Shown in pieces: positions 1 to 10,217 of a DNA stretch of 64,000 nucleotides (positions are counted from its first letter, which is position 1; every line of letters begins with the position of its first letter). The notes under the pieces are model-generated. The model saw only the letters and a program-made list of their open reading frames with translations. It did not search any database and was not told the origin of the DNA. The DNA is from Xylanimonas ulmi (GTDB lineage: Bacteria > Actinomycetota > Actinomycetes > Actinomycetales > Cellulomonadaceae). Made by a program: the position numbers and the translations under genes. The stretch spans positions 3,410,001-3,474,000 of the forward strand of contig NZ_SGWX01000001.1 in the NCBI RefSeq assembly GCF_004216535.1, written 5' to 3'.

Positions 1-407
1 TCGCACAGGCGGTCGTCGCGATCCCGCTCGTGGTGCGCACGGTGCTGCCGGTGCTGCGAGCCATCGACCCGCGGCTGCGTGAGGCCGCCGCGGTGCTGGG
101 CGCCGCGCCAGGTCGCGTGCTGCGCGACGTCGACCTGCCGATCGCGCTGCGCTCGCTCGGGCTCGCCATCGGGTTCGCGTTCGCGGTCTCGCTCGGCGAG
201 TTCGGCGCGACGGCGTTCCTGGCCCGCCCCGACTCGGCGACGCTGCCCGTCGTGATCTTCCGGCTCATCGGGCGGCCGGGCGCGCAGAACTACGGCATGG
301 CGCTCGCGGCGTCGGTGGTGCTCGCGGCGCTCACCGCCGCCGTCATGATGCTGGCCGAGCGGCTGCGCGGGGACCGCGCGGCGGGCGCGGTCGGAGGGGA
401 GTTCTGA
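1..407 (+). CDS. ABC transporter permease, ThiP-like, 3' part only
   Basis: This is the C-terminal end of an inner-membrane ABC permease; the gene starts before the window and the reading frame is open from base 3. The visible 134 residues contain the EAA-type cytoplasmic loop (REAAAVLGAAPGRVLRDVDL) that contacts the ATPase. Two hydrophobic helices follow, with the sequence SLGEFGATAFL between them, which is characteristic of the ThiP/iron (FbpB) type permeases with fused halves. The stop overlaps the start of the ATPase gene (TGATG), so the two are translationally coupled. Substrate is not certain: thiamine or its precursors and ferric iron are the usual choices for this family. The binding protein would lie upstream, outside the window. 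Confidence 0.85.
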   Translation, partial: AQAVVAIPLVVRTVLPVLRAIDPRLREAAAVLGAAPGRVLRDVDLPIALRSLGLAIGFAFAVSLGEFGATAFLARPDSATLPVVIFRLIGRPGAQNYGMALAASVVLAALTAAVMMLAERLRGDRAAGAVGGEF

Positions 408-1480
408 TGGACGGTCTCGCGGTGCGGGGCGCCGTCGTGCGCTACGGGGGCGCGGGCGGCACGACGGCGGTCGACGGCGTCGACCTGGACGTCGCCGACG
501 GCGAGATCCTCGCGCTGCTGGGGCCCAGCGGCTGCGGCAAATCGTCGCTGCTGCGGGCCGTGGCGGGCCTGGAGCCGCTGGCGGCGGGATCGGTCACCTA
601 CGACGGCGCCGACCTGACGGGCGTGCCGGTGCACCGGCGCGGATTCGGGCTGCTGTTCCAGGACGGGCAGCTCTTCGCGCACCGTGACGTCGCGCGCAAC
701 GTCGCCTACGGGTTGGAGACCATGCGCACGCCGCGGGCCGAGCGCGCCGCGCGGGTGCGCGAGCTGCTCGACGCCGTCGGGCTCGCCGGGTACGAGCGGC
801 GCGCCGTCTCGACGCTGTCGGGCGGCGAGCGGCAGCGGGTGGCGCTCGCTCGGGCGCTGGCCCCCCGGCCGCGGTTGCTGCTGCTCGACGAGCCGTTCTC
901 GGCGCTCGACCGCGCGCTGCGCGAGCGGCTCGCCGTCGAGGTGCGCGACGTGCTGCGCGGCACCGGGACGACGGCGGTGTTCGTCACGCACGACCATGAC
1001 GAGGCGTTCACCGTGGCCGACCGGGTCGGCGTCATGCGCGCGGGGCGGCTGTTGCAGGCGGCGGCGCCCGAGGAGCTGTGGCGGGCGCCGGCCTCACGCG
1101 CGGTCGCGGAGTTCCTCGGCTACCAGGCGTTCGTGCCGCGCGACGGCGGCTGGCTCGCCGTCGGCCCTAACGGGCTGCGCGTCGAGGCCAGCGCGCGGCC
1201 CGACGCGAGCGCTCGGCCCGACGGCGCCGCGTTGCTCGACGCGAGCGCGCCGCCCGGCGGCGCCGTTGTGGACGGCGCCGCGGGCGACGGCGTGTGGCGC
1301 GCGGTCGTGGTCGCCGCGGCCTTCCGGCGCGGGCGGGTCGAGGTGACCGTCGACGTCGACCTCGGTGGCGGTGTGGAGCGGTTGGTCGCGCACCTGACCG
1401 CGGACGCTCCCGCGCCTGCGCCGGGCGACAAGGTCGCGGTGCGGCTCGATGCGGCGGGCTGCGCCGTCGTCCCCGCCTGA
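407..1480 (+). CDS. ABC transporter ATP-binding protein, ThiQ/FbpC-like
   Basis: The protein is a 357-residue ATPase that powers the adjacent permease. Walker A is GPSGCGKS (residues 39-46), the signature is LSGGERQR (from residue 137), Walker B is LLLLDEP (about 158-164) and the switch histidine is in FVTHDHDEA. After the ATPase domain (about 240 residues) there is a roughly 110-residue C-terminal extension that fits a TOBE-like regulatory domain but is rich in Ala/Pro/Asp repeats (ASARPDASARPDG). The ATG overlaps the permease stop. A hairpin spanning the stop codon probably ends the operon. Family points to uptake of thiamine-like compounds or ferric iron; which one cannot be decided from this gene. 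Confidence 0.88.
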   Translation: MDGLAVRGAVVRYGGAGGTTAVDGVDLDVADGEILALLGPSGCGKSSLLRAVAGLEPLAAGSVTYDGADLTGVPVHRRGFGLLFQDGQLFAHRDVARNVAYGLETMRTPRAERAARVRELLDAVGLAGYERRAVSTLSGGERQRVALARALAPRPRLLLLDEPFSALDRALRERLAVEVRDVLRGTGTTAVFVTHDHDEAFTVADRVGVMRAGRLLQAAAPEELWRAPASRAVAEFLGYQAFVPRDGGWLAVGPNGLRVEASARPDASARPDGAALLDASAPPGGAVVDGAAGDGVWRAVVVAAAFRRGRVEVTVDVDLGGGVERLVAHLTADAPAPAPGDKVAVRLDAAGCAVVPA

Positions 1481-1499
1481 GGACGACGGCGCAGCCCGC
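1454..1499 (+). terminator. 19-bp perfect hairpin spanning the stop codon of the ATPase gene
   Basis: Bases 1454-1472 are the exact reverse complement of 1481-1499, with an 8-base loop (1473-1480) that contains the TGA stop. There is no U-tract, so this would be a GC-rich, non-canonical terminator or mRNA 3'-end stabiliser rather than a classical intrinsic terminator. It is partly coding, which is unusual. Confidence 0.6.
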
Positions 1500-1510
1500 G
1501 GGACAACGGC

Positions 1511-1554
1511 GCGGCCCGCGTGCCGCAGGCGGTGACGCGGCCCGCGTGCCGCAG
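1511..1554. repeat. Two direct copies of an 18-base unit (period 26)
   Basis: GCGGCCCGCGTGCCGCAG occurs at 1511-1528 and again at 1537-1554, with a more degraded third copy further on. It fills most of the 130-base gap between the ABC operon and the convergent aldo/keto reductase gene. No gene or promoter is visible here. Confidence 0.6.
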
Positions 1555-1610
1555 ACGTCGGCGCAGCCCGCGCGCGGCGGACGGCGGCGCCGCGCGCGTG
1601 ACCGGGCGGG

Positions 1611-2477
<867 letters not shown>

Positions 2478-2488
2478 GGATCTCCTCC

Positions 2489-2515
2489 AAGATCGAATCG
2501 TTCCGATTCGATCTT
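2489..2515. promoter_or_regulatory. Palindromic operator (or leader hairpin) of the aldo/keto reductase gene
   Basis: AAGATCGAATC at 2489-2499 and its exact reverse complement at 2505-2515 are separated by 5 bases. The site ends directly against the ribosome binding site of the reductase gene (start at 2477). The lower GC and symmetry fit a TetR- or MerR-type operator. No regulator gene is adjacent, so the binding protein is unknown. Confidence 0.65.
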
Positions 2516-2524
2516 ACGCCCGGC

Positions 2525-2579
2525 GAGCGTCCCGGAATGTCGGCCAAGACCCTCGGGATGCCGACTTTCCGGGACGCTC
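2525..2579 (-). terminator. Long hairpin downstream of pgi
   Basis: GAGCGTCCCGGAA (2525-2537) pairs exactly with TTCCGGGACGCTC (2567-2579); an inner GTCGG/CCGAC pair (2539-2543 with 2561-2565) extends the stem. It begins 8 bases after the pgi stop codon and lies between pgi and the next gene on the same strand, so it is best read as the pgi terminator, although no clear U-tract follows. Confidence 0.6.
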
Positions 2580-2587
2580 GACCGACC

Positions 2588-4303
<1,716 letters not shown>

Positions 4304-4376
4304 GGGTCCCAACCTAGTGATCCAGGGCGCCATGCGCGCTGCTCAGACGCGACCGTTGCGTGGACAACGCCGTGTG

Positions 4377-5153
4377 ATGACCGGCAGGATTCCGTGCGTG
4401 GCCTCCGTTGACGTACGCCCCCTTGCCCTTGAGATCGCCGTCCAAGATGTCGCTGGCGCATTGATCGCCGCCCGCAGCGGCGCCAGGCGCATCGAGCTGT
4501 GCTCGGCGCTCGCCGCGACCGGCGGCCTGACGCCGTCGGCCGGGCTGGTCGCCGCGGTCGCCGAGGCGCTCGCCGGCACGGGCACCGGCGTGCACGTGCT
4601 GGTCCGCCCGCGCCCGGGCGGCTTCACCTACGACGCCGTCGAGCTCGACGTGCAGGTGCGCGATGTGCGCGCGGTGCTCGACGCCGGCGCCGACGGCGTC
4701 GTCGTGGGCGCGCTGACCGGGTCGGGTGACGTGGACCTCGCCGCGCTCGACGCGCTGGTCGCCGCCGCGGACGGCGCCGAGGTGACCTTCCACCGGGCGT
4801 TCGACGTCGCCGGCGACCGCGGGCTCGCGCTGCGCCAGGTGCGCGAGGCGGGCGCGCGGCGCGTGCTGACCTCGGGCGGCGCCGCGGCGGCCGGGGCCGG
4901 CGTCCCCGAGCTGGCGCGGCTCGCGCCGATCGCCGCAGACCTCGGCGTCGAGCTCATGGCCGGGGGCGGCGTCAAGCCCGAGGACGTCGCCGCGCTGGTC
5001 GCGGCGGGCGTCGACGCGGTGCACCTGTCGGCCCGCCGGGTCGTGGCGGGCGACGGCGGCCCGGGCGGCGGCGACGGCGCCCGCGACGTCACGGACCCCG
5101 ACGTCGTCGCGGCGGCGGCCGCGGCGCTCGCGGCCGCCACACGCCCGGCGTAG
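4377..5153 (+). CDS. cutC: CutC family protein
   Basis: This is a TIM-barrel protein of the CutC family (about 250 residues), historically linked to copper homeostasis though its biochemical role is unsettled. Family segments are clear: RIELCSALAATGGLTPS near the N-terminus, HVLVRPRPGGF, DGVVVGAL, TFHRAFD, RVLTSGG and MAGGGVKPEDV. ATG 4377 gives 258 residues. GTG 4398, which begins right at the conserved VASVDVRPLALEIA, is an equally plausible start because neither has a strong ribosome binding site. It is divergent from pgi with a gap of only about 75 bases, so the promoters must overlap. Confidence 0.88.
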   Translation: MTGRIPCVASVDVRPLALEIAVQDVAGALIAARSGARRIELCSALAATGGLTPSAGLVAAVAEALAGTGTGVHVLVRPRPGGFTYDAVELDVQVRDVRAVLDAGADGVVVGALTGSGDVDLAALDALVAAADGAEVTFHRAFDVAGDRGLALRQVREAGARRVLTSGGAAAAGAGVPELARLAPIAADLGVELMAGGGVKPEDVAALVAAGVDAVHLSARRVVAGDGGPGGGDGARDVTDPDVVAAAAAALAAATRPA

Positions 5154-5211
5154 GCGCTGAGTACGGCGCCGCCGCGACGCCTGGCGTCGGCGCTGACTGC
5201 GGCGTCGGCGC

Positions 5212-6399
5212 TCAGACCGGCGCGGGCGCCTCCTCGGGCGCGGCGACCTTCTGGAGCACCGCCGCGCCGCCCGCGGGGCGGAACCCGAGCGCGACGTTGA
5301 TCGCGAGCATGGGCCCGTTCTCCTCGGCGTTCCAGGTGTGGACGCGGCGGACGGCCGGACACAGCTCGGCCAGACGTCGCAGGTTGGCGCACTTGACCAG
5401 CATCCCGAGCCGGTGGCCCCGGTGCGGGCGCAGCACGATCGTGTCCCACTGCATGGCGAAGTCGGCGCGCGAGCGCGACCAGTCGAGCATGGTCATGGCC
5501 GCGAGCTCGCCGGTGGCGACGTGCTCCGCCGCGGTGATGACGAAGTCGTGGCCCATGGCCGCCCGGTCGCGCTGCATGCGCAGCACGCGGCCGGCGTCCC
5601 ACACGTCCTCGCGGAGGTCGAGGCCGCCCATCGGGGCGTCGGTGGACATGCGGGTCTCCAGCAGCGCAAACCCGTCGAGCCACCGCTCGGGGATCTCGCC
5701 GTGCCAGGTGTGCAGGCGGTACCCCGCCGCGTGTGAGGCGGCGTCGGCGGCGAGGGCCTCGACGGCGGCGCGCGCGTCGGGCGCGAGGGGCAGAGCCAGC
5801 GTCGAGCGGCGGTCGACCTGCACGAGGTCGAAGCCGTGGGCGAGCGCGAACCGGACACCGGGCGCGGCCAGGGGCGCCGCGCCCGCCCCGGTCGGCGCGG
5901 GCGCCTGCGGCCCGTCGCTGTCCTCAGCGAAGGACACCTCGGCCTGGAGCGTGCCGCGCCCGGCCTCGTGCGCGACGCGCTGGGCATGGGCGAGCAGGTG
6001 GGCGCCGATCCCGCGACGGCGGTGGTCGGGGTGCGTGTGGACGAGCGTCCAGGCGGCGTGCAGGTTCGCCGTCCGTGTGCGGTCGACCCGCGCCCAGCCC
6101 AGCACCGCCTGCGGTTCGGGTGCGCCGGCCCCGACGGCGATCAGCAGCGTGCGCTCCTCGTCGTCCTGGTGGGCGAGGTCGGCCGCGGACTCGGCGGCGA
6201 ACAACGCGTCGTCGTCGTGCCCGTCGCGCTCCATGGCGCACGCCCTCCCGACGCGCTCGACACCGCGGTGCGCCCAGCCGTCGGCGGGCTCGTCGGGCGA
6301 GACCTCGACGATCCGCCACGCGGGCTCGACAACCTGCCACTTGGGGGCGTGCGAGCCCGTAGGCCCGAGGTGCGAGAGGGTCGGATGTGTGGCGCTCAT
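5212..6399 (-). CDS. GNAT family N-acetyltransferase with two GNAT domains
   Basis: The protein has 395 residues and would transfer an acyl group from acyl-CoA to an unknown amine. The N-terminal half has the acetyl-CoA pyrophosphate loop HPDHRRRGIGAHLLAHA. The C-terminal half has a second copy, RPHRGHRLGMLVKCANL, followed by VHTWNAEENGPMLAINVALGF. Tandem GNAT proteins of this size are common in Actinobacteria; some resemble mycothiol synthase, but I see no specific evidence for that. ATG 6399 was chosen over an upstream in-frame start because GGTTGAGG precedes it and family-like sequence begins there. The gene converges with cutC. Confidence 0.85.
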   Translation of the reverse strand: MSATHPTLSHLGPTGSHAPKWQVVEPAWRIVEVSPDEPADGWAHRGVERVGRACAMERDGHDDDALFAAESAADLAHQDDEERTLLIAVGAGAPEPQAVLGWARVDRTRTANLHAAWTLVHTHPDHRRRGIGAHLLAHAQRVAHEAGRGTLQAEVSFAEDSDGPQAPAPTGAGAAPLAAPGVRFALAHGFDLVQVDRRSTLALPLAPDARAAVEALAADAASHAAGYRLHTWHGEIPERWLDGFALLETRMSTDAPMGGLDLREDVWDAGRVLRMQRDRAAMGHDFVITAAEHVATGELAAMTMLDWSRSRADFAMQWDTIVLRPHRGHRLGMLVKCANLRRLAELCPAVRRVHTWNAEENGPMLAINVALGFRPAGGAAVLQKVAAPEEAPAPV

Positions 6400-6504
6400 A
6401 CGCCCAGCCTCAACCCTCACGCGCCCGCGCGTCACGCGCAATCCGGAGCGCGGCGCTCGCTGCGCAGAGCCTGCGCGTCCCCGCAGGGTGTCCGGCCCCG
6501 AGGT

Positions 6505-6568
6505 GTTCGAGCATTCGTCAGGGTTTTCGAGCGCTCGGGTGCTCGAAAACCGCGACGAATGCTCGAAC
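6505..6568. repeat. Nested palindromic element, copy 1
   Basis: Outer arms GTTCGAGCATTCGTC (6505-6519) and GACGAATGCTCGAAC (6554-6568) are exact reverse complements. Inside them, TTTTCGAGC (6524-6532) pairs with GCTCGAAAA (6541-6549). The whole would fold into a long cruciform or RNA hairpin. It sits in the gap between the end of the LacI-type gene and the start of the GNAT gene. The same outer arm occurs at 53675-53689 inside a coding region, so this is a dispersed element rather than a local terminator. Confidence 0.8.
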
Positions 6569-6613
6569 TCTCCGCAAGGGCTCGAACGCGGCGGCGGGCG
6601 GCGAGCGGGGCCG

Positions 6614-7666
6614 TCAGGGGGCGTTTGGCTCGGGCGGCGGGGCCGTCGAGCGGCGGACCACGAGACGCGAGGGGAGCTGGACGTGCGCCTCGACCTCGCG
6701 GCCCTCGAGCAGCGCGATCAGCATGGTCACGGCGCGGGCGCCCATCTCCTGGAGCGGCTGGGCGATGGTCGTCAGGCGCGGGGTGGCGCTGCCGGCCTCG
6801 GGGATGTCGTCGAAGCCCACGATCGACAGATCCTGGGGGATGCGCAGGCCGAGCTCATGGGCGACCTCCATGACGCCGAAGGCCGACAGGTCGTTCGCGG
6901 CGAACACGGCGGTGGGTCGGTCGGGCAGTGTCAGCAGCTCGCGCGCCGCGTCGATGGCCCACGCGGCGCGGTAGCCGCCGTCGCGCACGAGCCCGGGGTC
7001 GTAGGCGATGCCCGCGGCCTCCAGCGCGTCGCGGTAGCCCTGCTCGCGCAGCAGCGCGGACTCCAGGTCGGTGCGGCCGCGCACGTGCGCGATGCGAGTG
7101 TGGCCGAGCTCGATGAGGTGCCGGGTCGCCGCGCGGGCGCCCTCGATGTTGTCGCAGTCGATCGTCGACGGTCCGCCCGAGCCGGTGTGCGGGTCGACCG
7201 CGATGACCGGGACGCTCGACGTCGGGACGGAGACCGTGGGCGTGAGGATGATGGCGCCGTCGATGAGCGTGCCGCCCAGCCGGGACAGCGAGCGCCGCTC
7301 CCAGCCGACGGCGTTGTCGTCGCTGATGGCGCCCGAGTAGGCGAGCAGTTCGTAGCCCTTGCCGACGGCCTCGGCCGAGATGCCCTTGAGGATCTCGGTG
7401 GCGAACGGGTCGAATCCCGCGAGCAGGATGCCGATGACGTTGGTGCGGCTGCGGCGCAGAGAGCTCGCGACGAGCGAGGTCTCATAGCCGAGCTGCGCGA
7501 CGACCTCCAGAACTCTCTCGGCCGTGCTCGACGCGACGCCGTAGCGGCCGTTGACGACCTTGGAGACGGTCGCGACCGAGACTCCCGCTGCGCGGGCGAC
7601 ATCGGTGATCGTCACGCGACCGATCGTTGTGGGCGGGTTGTCTCGGGGGTGGGCTTCGGTGCTCAC
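6614..7666 (-). CDS. LacI family transcriptional regulator of the adjacent sugar locus
   Basis: The protein has 350 residues. The N-terminal DNA-binding domain is clear (VTITDVARAAGVSVATVSKV followed by the hinge helix region ASSLRR), and the rest is a periplasmic-binding-protein-like sugar sensor domain. It is divergent from the binding-protein gene, and a perfect 20-bp palindrome lies between them. It therefore most likely represses the transporter and glycosidase genes until an oligosaccharide ligand binds, and may repress its own gene. By analogy with CebR/BglR-type regulators the ligand could be a cello- or xylo-oligosaccharide, but this is inference. Confidence 0.93.
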   Translation of the reverse strand: MSTEAHPRDNPPTTIGRVTITDVARAAGVSVATVSKVVNGRYGVASSTAERVLEVVAQLGYETSLVASSLRRSRTNVIGILLAGFDPFATEILKGISAEAVGKGYELLAYSGAISDDNAVGWERRSLSRLGGTLIDGAIILTPTVSVPTSSVPVIAVDPHTGSGGPSTIDCDNIEGARAATRHLIELGHTRIAHVRGRTDLESALLREQGYRDALEAAGIAYDPGLVRDGGYRAAWAIDAARELLTLPDRPTAVFAANDLSAFGVMEVAHELGLRIPQDLSIVGFDDIPEAGSATPRLTTIAQPLQEMGARAVTMLIALLEGREVEAHVQLPSRLVVRRSTAPPPEPNAP

Positions 7667-7742
7667 AAGTGAACATTAGCCTGTCATGTCGCTTTCGTGA
7701 CCAGTTCAAGGCTCGTGACGCTCCCGTGACCCTCCGAAGCGA

Positions 7743-7762
7743 AATCGTTATCGATAACGATT
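7743..7762. promoter_or_regulatory. LacI-type operator overlapping a promoter -35 element
   Basis: AATCGTTATCGATAACGATT is a perfect 20-bp palindrome with the central CG expected for LacI-family operators. It overlaps a TTGACA hexamer at 7761-7766. A GACAGT hexamer 18 bases later could be a weak -10. Binding here would block transcription of the binding-protein operon; the divergent lacI-type gene starts 77 bases away on the other side. Confidence 0.8.
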
Positions 7763-7846
7763 GACACTCGATCGATCATCCTGCGACAGTCCCGGTTGAC
7801 AGATTTCCCTGTCGATGTTGTCGACGATGACCAAGGGGTTTCCACG

Positions 7847-9175
7847 ATGACGAGGAAGATGCGCGGAGGGGCGATCGTCGCCCTCGGTGCGACCGTCGCG
7901 CTGCTCGCCGCGGGTTGTGCGGGATCGGGCGGCGCGGCCACCACGGGCGCCAGCGGATCGCCGAAGGCGGCGGACGCGGACGCCAAGACCATCACCTGGT
8001 GGCACAACTCGAACACCGGTGACGGCAAGGACTACTACGACCAGGTCGCCAAGGACTTCGAGGAGAAGACCGGCGTCCACGTCGAGGTCAGCGCCATGCA
8101 GCACGAGGACATGCTGACCAAGCTCTCGGCCGCCCTGCAGTCGGGCGACCCGGACCAGATCCCGGACGTCTTCATGTCCCGCGGTGGCGGCGAGCTCCAG
8201 AACGAGGTCGACTCGGGCGTCACGCGCGACCTGACCGACGTCGCCTCGGACACCATCTCGAAGATCTCGGCCTTCACCGGCCAGTACACGGTCGACGGCA
8301 AGGTCTACGCCCTGCCGTTCTCGATCGGCCTGGTGGGCTTCTGGTACAACAAGGACCTGTTCGCCCAGGCGGGCATCACCGACGTCAACCCGGCCCCGAC
8401 GATCGATGAGTTCAACGGCTACATCGACAAGCTCAAGGCCGCGGGCATCGCCCCGGCGTCGGTCGGCGCCGGCGACAAGTGGCCGGCCGCGCACTACTGG
8501 TACTACAACGTCGTCCGCGAGTGCCCCTTCGACACGGTCGAGAGCGCCATCGCCGACAAGGACTACTCGGACCCGTGCTTCCTCAAGGCGGGCGAGCACC
8601 TGCAGGACCTCGTGGCCACCCAGCCGTTCAACGACGGCTTCCTGTCGACCAAGGCGCAGGAGGGTCCGACGTCGGCGTCCGGCCTGCTCGCGACCGGCAA
8701 GGTCGCCATGGAGCTCGCCGGCCACTGGGAGCCCGGTGTGGCGGGCGGCCTGACGGCCGACGGCAAGGTCCCCAGCTTCCTGGGCTGGTTCGCCTACCCG
8801 ACCTTCCCGGGCCAGGGCGGCGACCCCAAGGACCAGATGGGTGGCGGTGACGCGTGGGAGGTCTCGACCAGCGCCCCCGACGCGGCCGTCGACTTCGCCA
8901 AGTACCTGCTGTCCGACGAGGTCCAGCAGGGCTTCGCCGAGCGTGACATGGGCCTGCCGACCAACCCCGCCGCGACCGACTCGATCTCGAACGCGACGCT
9001 CAAGCAGCTCATCCCGGTGCGCGACGCCGGTGGCAACACGCAGCTGTACCTCGACACCCGCCTCGGCGCCGCCATCGGCAACCCGATGAACGACGCGATC
9101 GCGCAGGTGTTCGCCGGAAACCCCGGTCCGCAGGAGATCGTCGACGCGATCCAGAGCGCGGCCGACTCGGAGTAA
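7847..9175 (+). CDS. Sugar ABC transporter substrate-binding lipoprotein
   Basis: This is an extracellular solute-binding protein (family 1, MalE-like) of 442 residues. It begins with a lipoprotein signal ending in the lipobox LLAAGC, so the mature protein is tethered outside the membrane. The mature domain starts TITWWHNSNTGDG and has the usual alpha/beta binding-protein pattern, including WYNKDLF and KVAMELAGHWEPG. ATG 7847 is preceded by AAGGGG at a good distance and gives a normal signal peptide; a more upstream in-frame start would add hydrophilic residues before it. It delivers an oligosaccharide to the two permeases encoded next. No ATPase gene is in the locus, so a shared MsiK-like ATPase elsewhere is likely. 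Confidence 0.94.
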   Translation: MTRKMRGGAIVALGATVALLAAGCAGSGGAATTGASGSPKAADADAKTITWWHNSNTGDGKDYYDQVAKDFEEKTGVHVEVSAMQHEDMLTKLSAALQSGDPDQIPDVFMSRGGGELQNEVDSGVTRDLTDVASDTISKISAFTGQYTVDGKVYALPFSIGLVGFWYNKDLFAQAGITDVNPAPTIDEFNGYIDKLKAAGIAPASVGAGDKWPAAHYWYYNVVRECPFDTVESAIADKDYSDPCFLKAGEHLQDLVATQPFNDGFLSTKAQEGPTSASGLLATGKVAMELAGHWEPGVAGGLTADGKVPSFLGWFAYPTFPGQGGDPKDQMGGGDAWEVSTSAPDAAVDFAKYLLSDEVQQGFAERDMGLPTNPAATDSISNATLKQLIPVRDAGGNTQLYLDTRLGAAIGNPMNDAIAQVFAGNPGPQEIVDAIQSAADSE

Positions 9176-9179
9176 GGAC

Positions 9180-10217
9180 GTGGCAGACGACGTGACCACC
9201 CCTCGTGTGGCCGCCTCGCCTGCGGCGTTCGTCAGCTCAGCCGGGCCCGCCCCCCTCGCTCACGCGAGGGTGGCGGGCTCCGGCCTGGGCCGGCGCCGCG
9301 GGAGGAGTGCCGCAGCCTGGCGCAAGCGTGCGGAGATCGCCTTCTTCGTCGCGCCCGCCCTTGTCCTCTTCCTCATGTTCGTGGTCTGGCCGATCATCAC
9401 GGCGGTCCAGATCTCGCTGTACAAGTGGAAGGGCATCGGACCCCTGGTCGACTTCGTCGGCCTGCACAACTACGTGTCGGTGCTGACCAACCAGCTGTTC
9501 ACCGACGCCCTGACGCACAACCTCATCATCATCGTGGTCTCGATCGCGGTGCAGCTCCCGCTCGGTCTGGGGATCGCGCTGCTGCTCAACCGCAAGATGT
9601 GGGGCCAGGGACTGCTGCGCACGCTCATCTTCGTGCCCTACGTCCTGTCCGAGGTCGTCGCGGGCGTCGTATGGCGCCAGCTCCTGGTGCCGACTTACGG
9701 CGGCGTCGACGCGATCGCCCGCTTTTTGCACATCCCGACGCCGCAGCAGGGCTTCCTCGGCACACCCGACATCGCGCTGTGGACCGTGCTGTTCGTGCTC
9801 ACCTGGAAGTACCTGGGCCTGGCGGTCATCCTGTTCCTCGCCGGCTTGCAGGGCGTGCCTGAGGACCTGTACGAGGCCGCGCAGCTCGACGGCGCCTCGT
9901 GGTGGCAGGTGCAGCGCAAGATCACCGTGCCGCTGCTCGGGCCGACGGTGCGCACGTGGGCGTTCCTGTCGATGATCGGCTCGCTGCAGATCTTCGACAT
10001 GGTCTGGATCCTGACCGGCGGCGGCCCCATCGGGCGGACGTCCACGATGGCGACCTTCCTCATCTACCAGGGCACCAAGAGCCAGGCGTTCGGCATCGCC
10101 AGCGCCGCCTCCGTGATCCTGTTCGTGATCGCGCTGGTCCTCGCGGTGGCGTATCAGCAGCTCGTCCTGCGCCGCGACACGCGCCCGGACCAGCCCCGGC
10201 GAAAGGCCAAGCGATGA
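9180..10217 (+). CDS. Sugar ABC transporter permease, MalF-like
   Basis: The protein has up to 345 residues and six predicted membrane helices. The EAA loop is YEAAQLDGASWWQVQRKITV, which docks the ATPase. It follows the binding-protein gene with a 4-base gap. The GTG at 9180 is very close to the AAGGA that overlaps the preceding stop, while GTG 9192 is rather far from it, so the exact start is uncertain. The N-terminal 40 residues are polar and poorly conserved. The C-terminus overlaps the next permease gene by 4 bases (ATGA), indicating a heterodimeric importer made from one transcript. Confidence 0.93.
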   Translation: MADDVTTPRVAASPAAFVSSAGPAPLAHARVAGSGLGRRRGRSAAAWRKRAEIAFFVAPALVLFLMFVVWPIITAVQISLYKWKGIGPLVDFVGLHNYVSVLTNQLFTDALTHNLIIIVVSIAVQLPLGLGIALLLNRKMWGQGLLRTLIFVPYVLSEVVAGVVWRQLLVPTYGGVDAIARFLHIPTPQQGFLGTPDIALWTVLFVLTWKYLGLAVILFLAGLQGVPEDLYEAAQLDGASWWQVQRKITVPLLGPTVRTWAFLSMIGSLQIFDMVWILTGGGPIGRTSTMATFLIYQGTKSQAFGIASAASVILFVIALVLAVAYQQLVLRRDTRPDQPRRKAKR

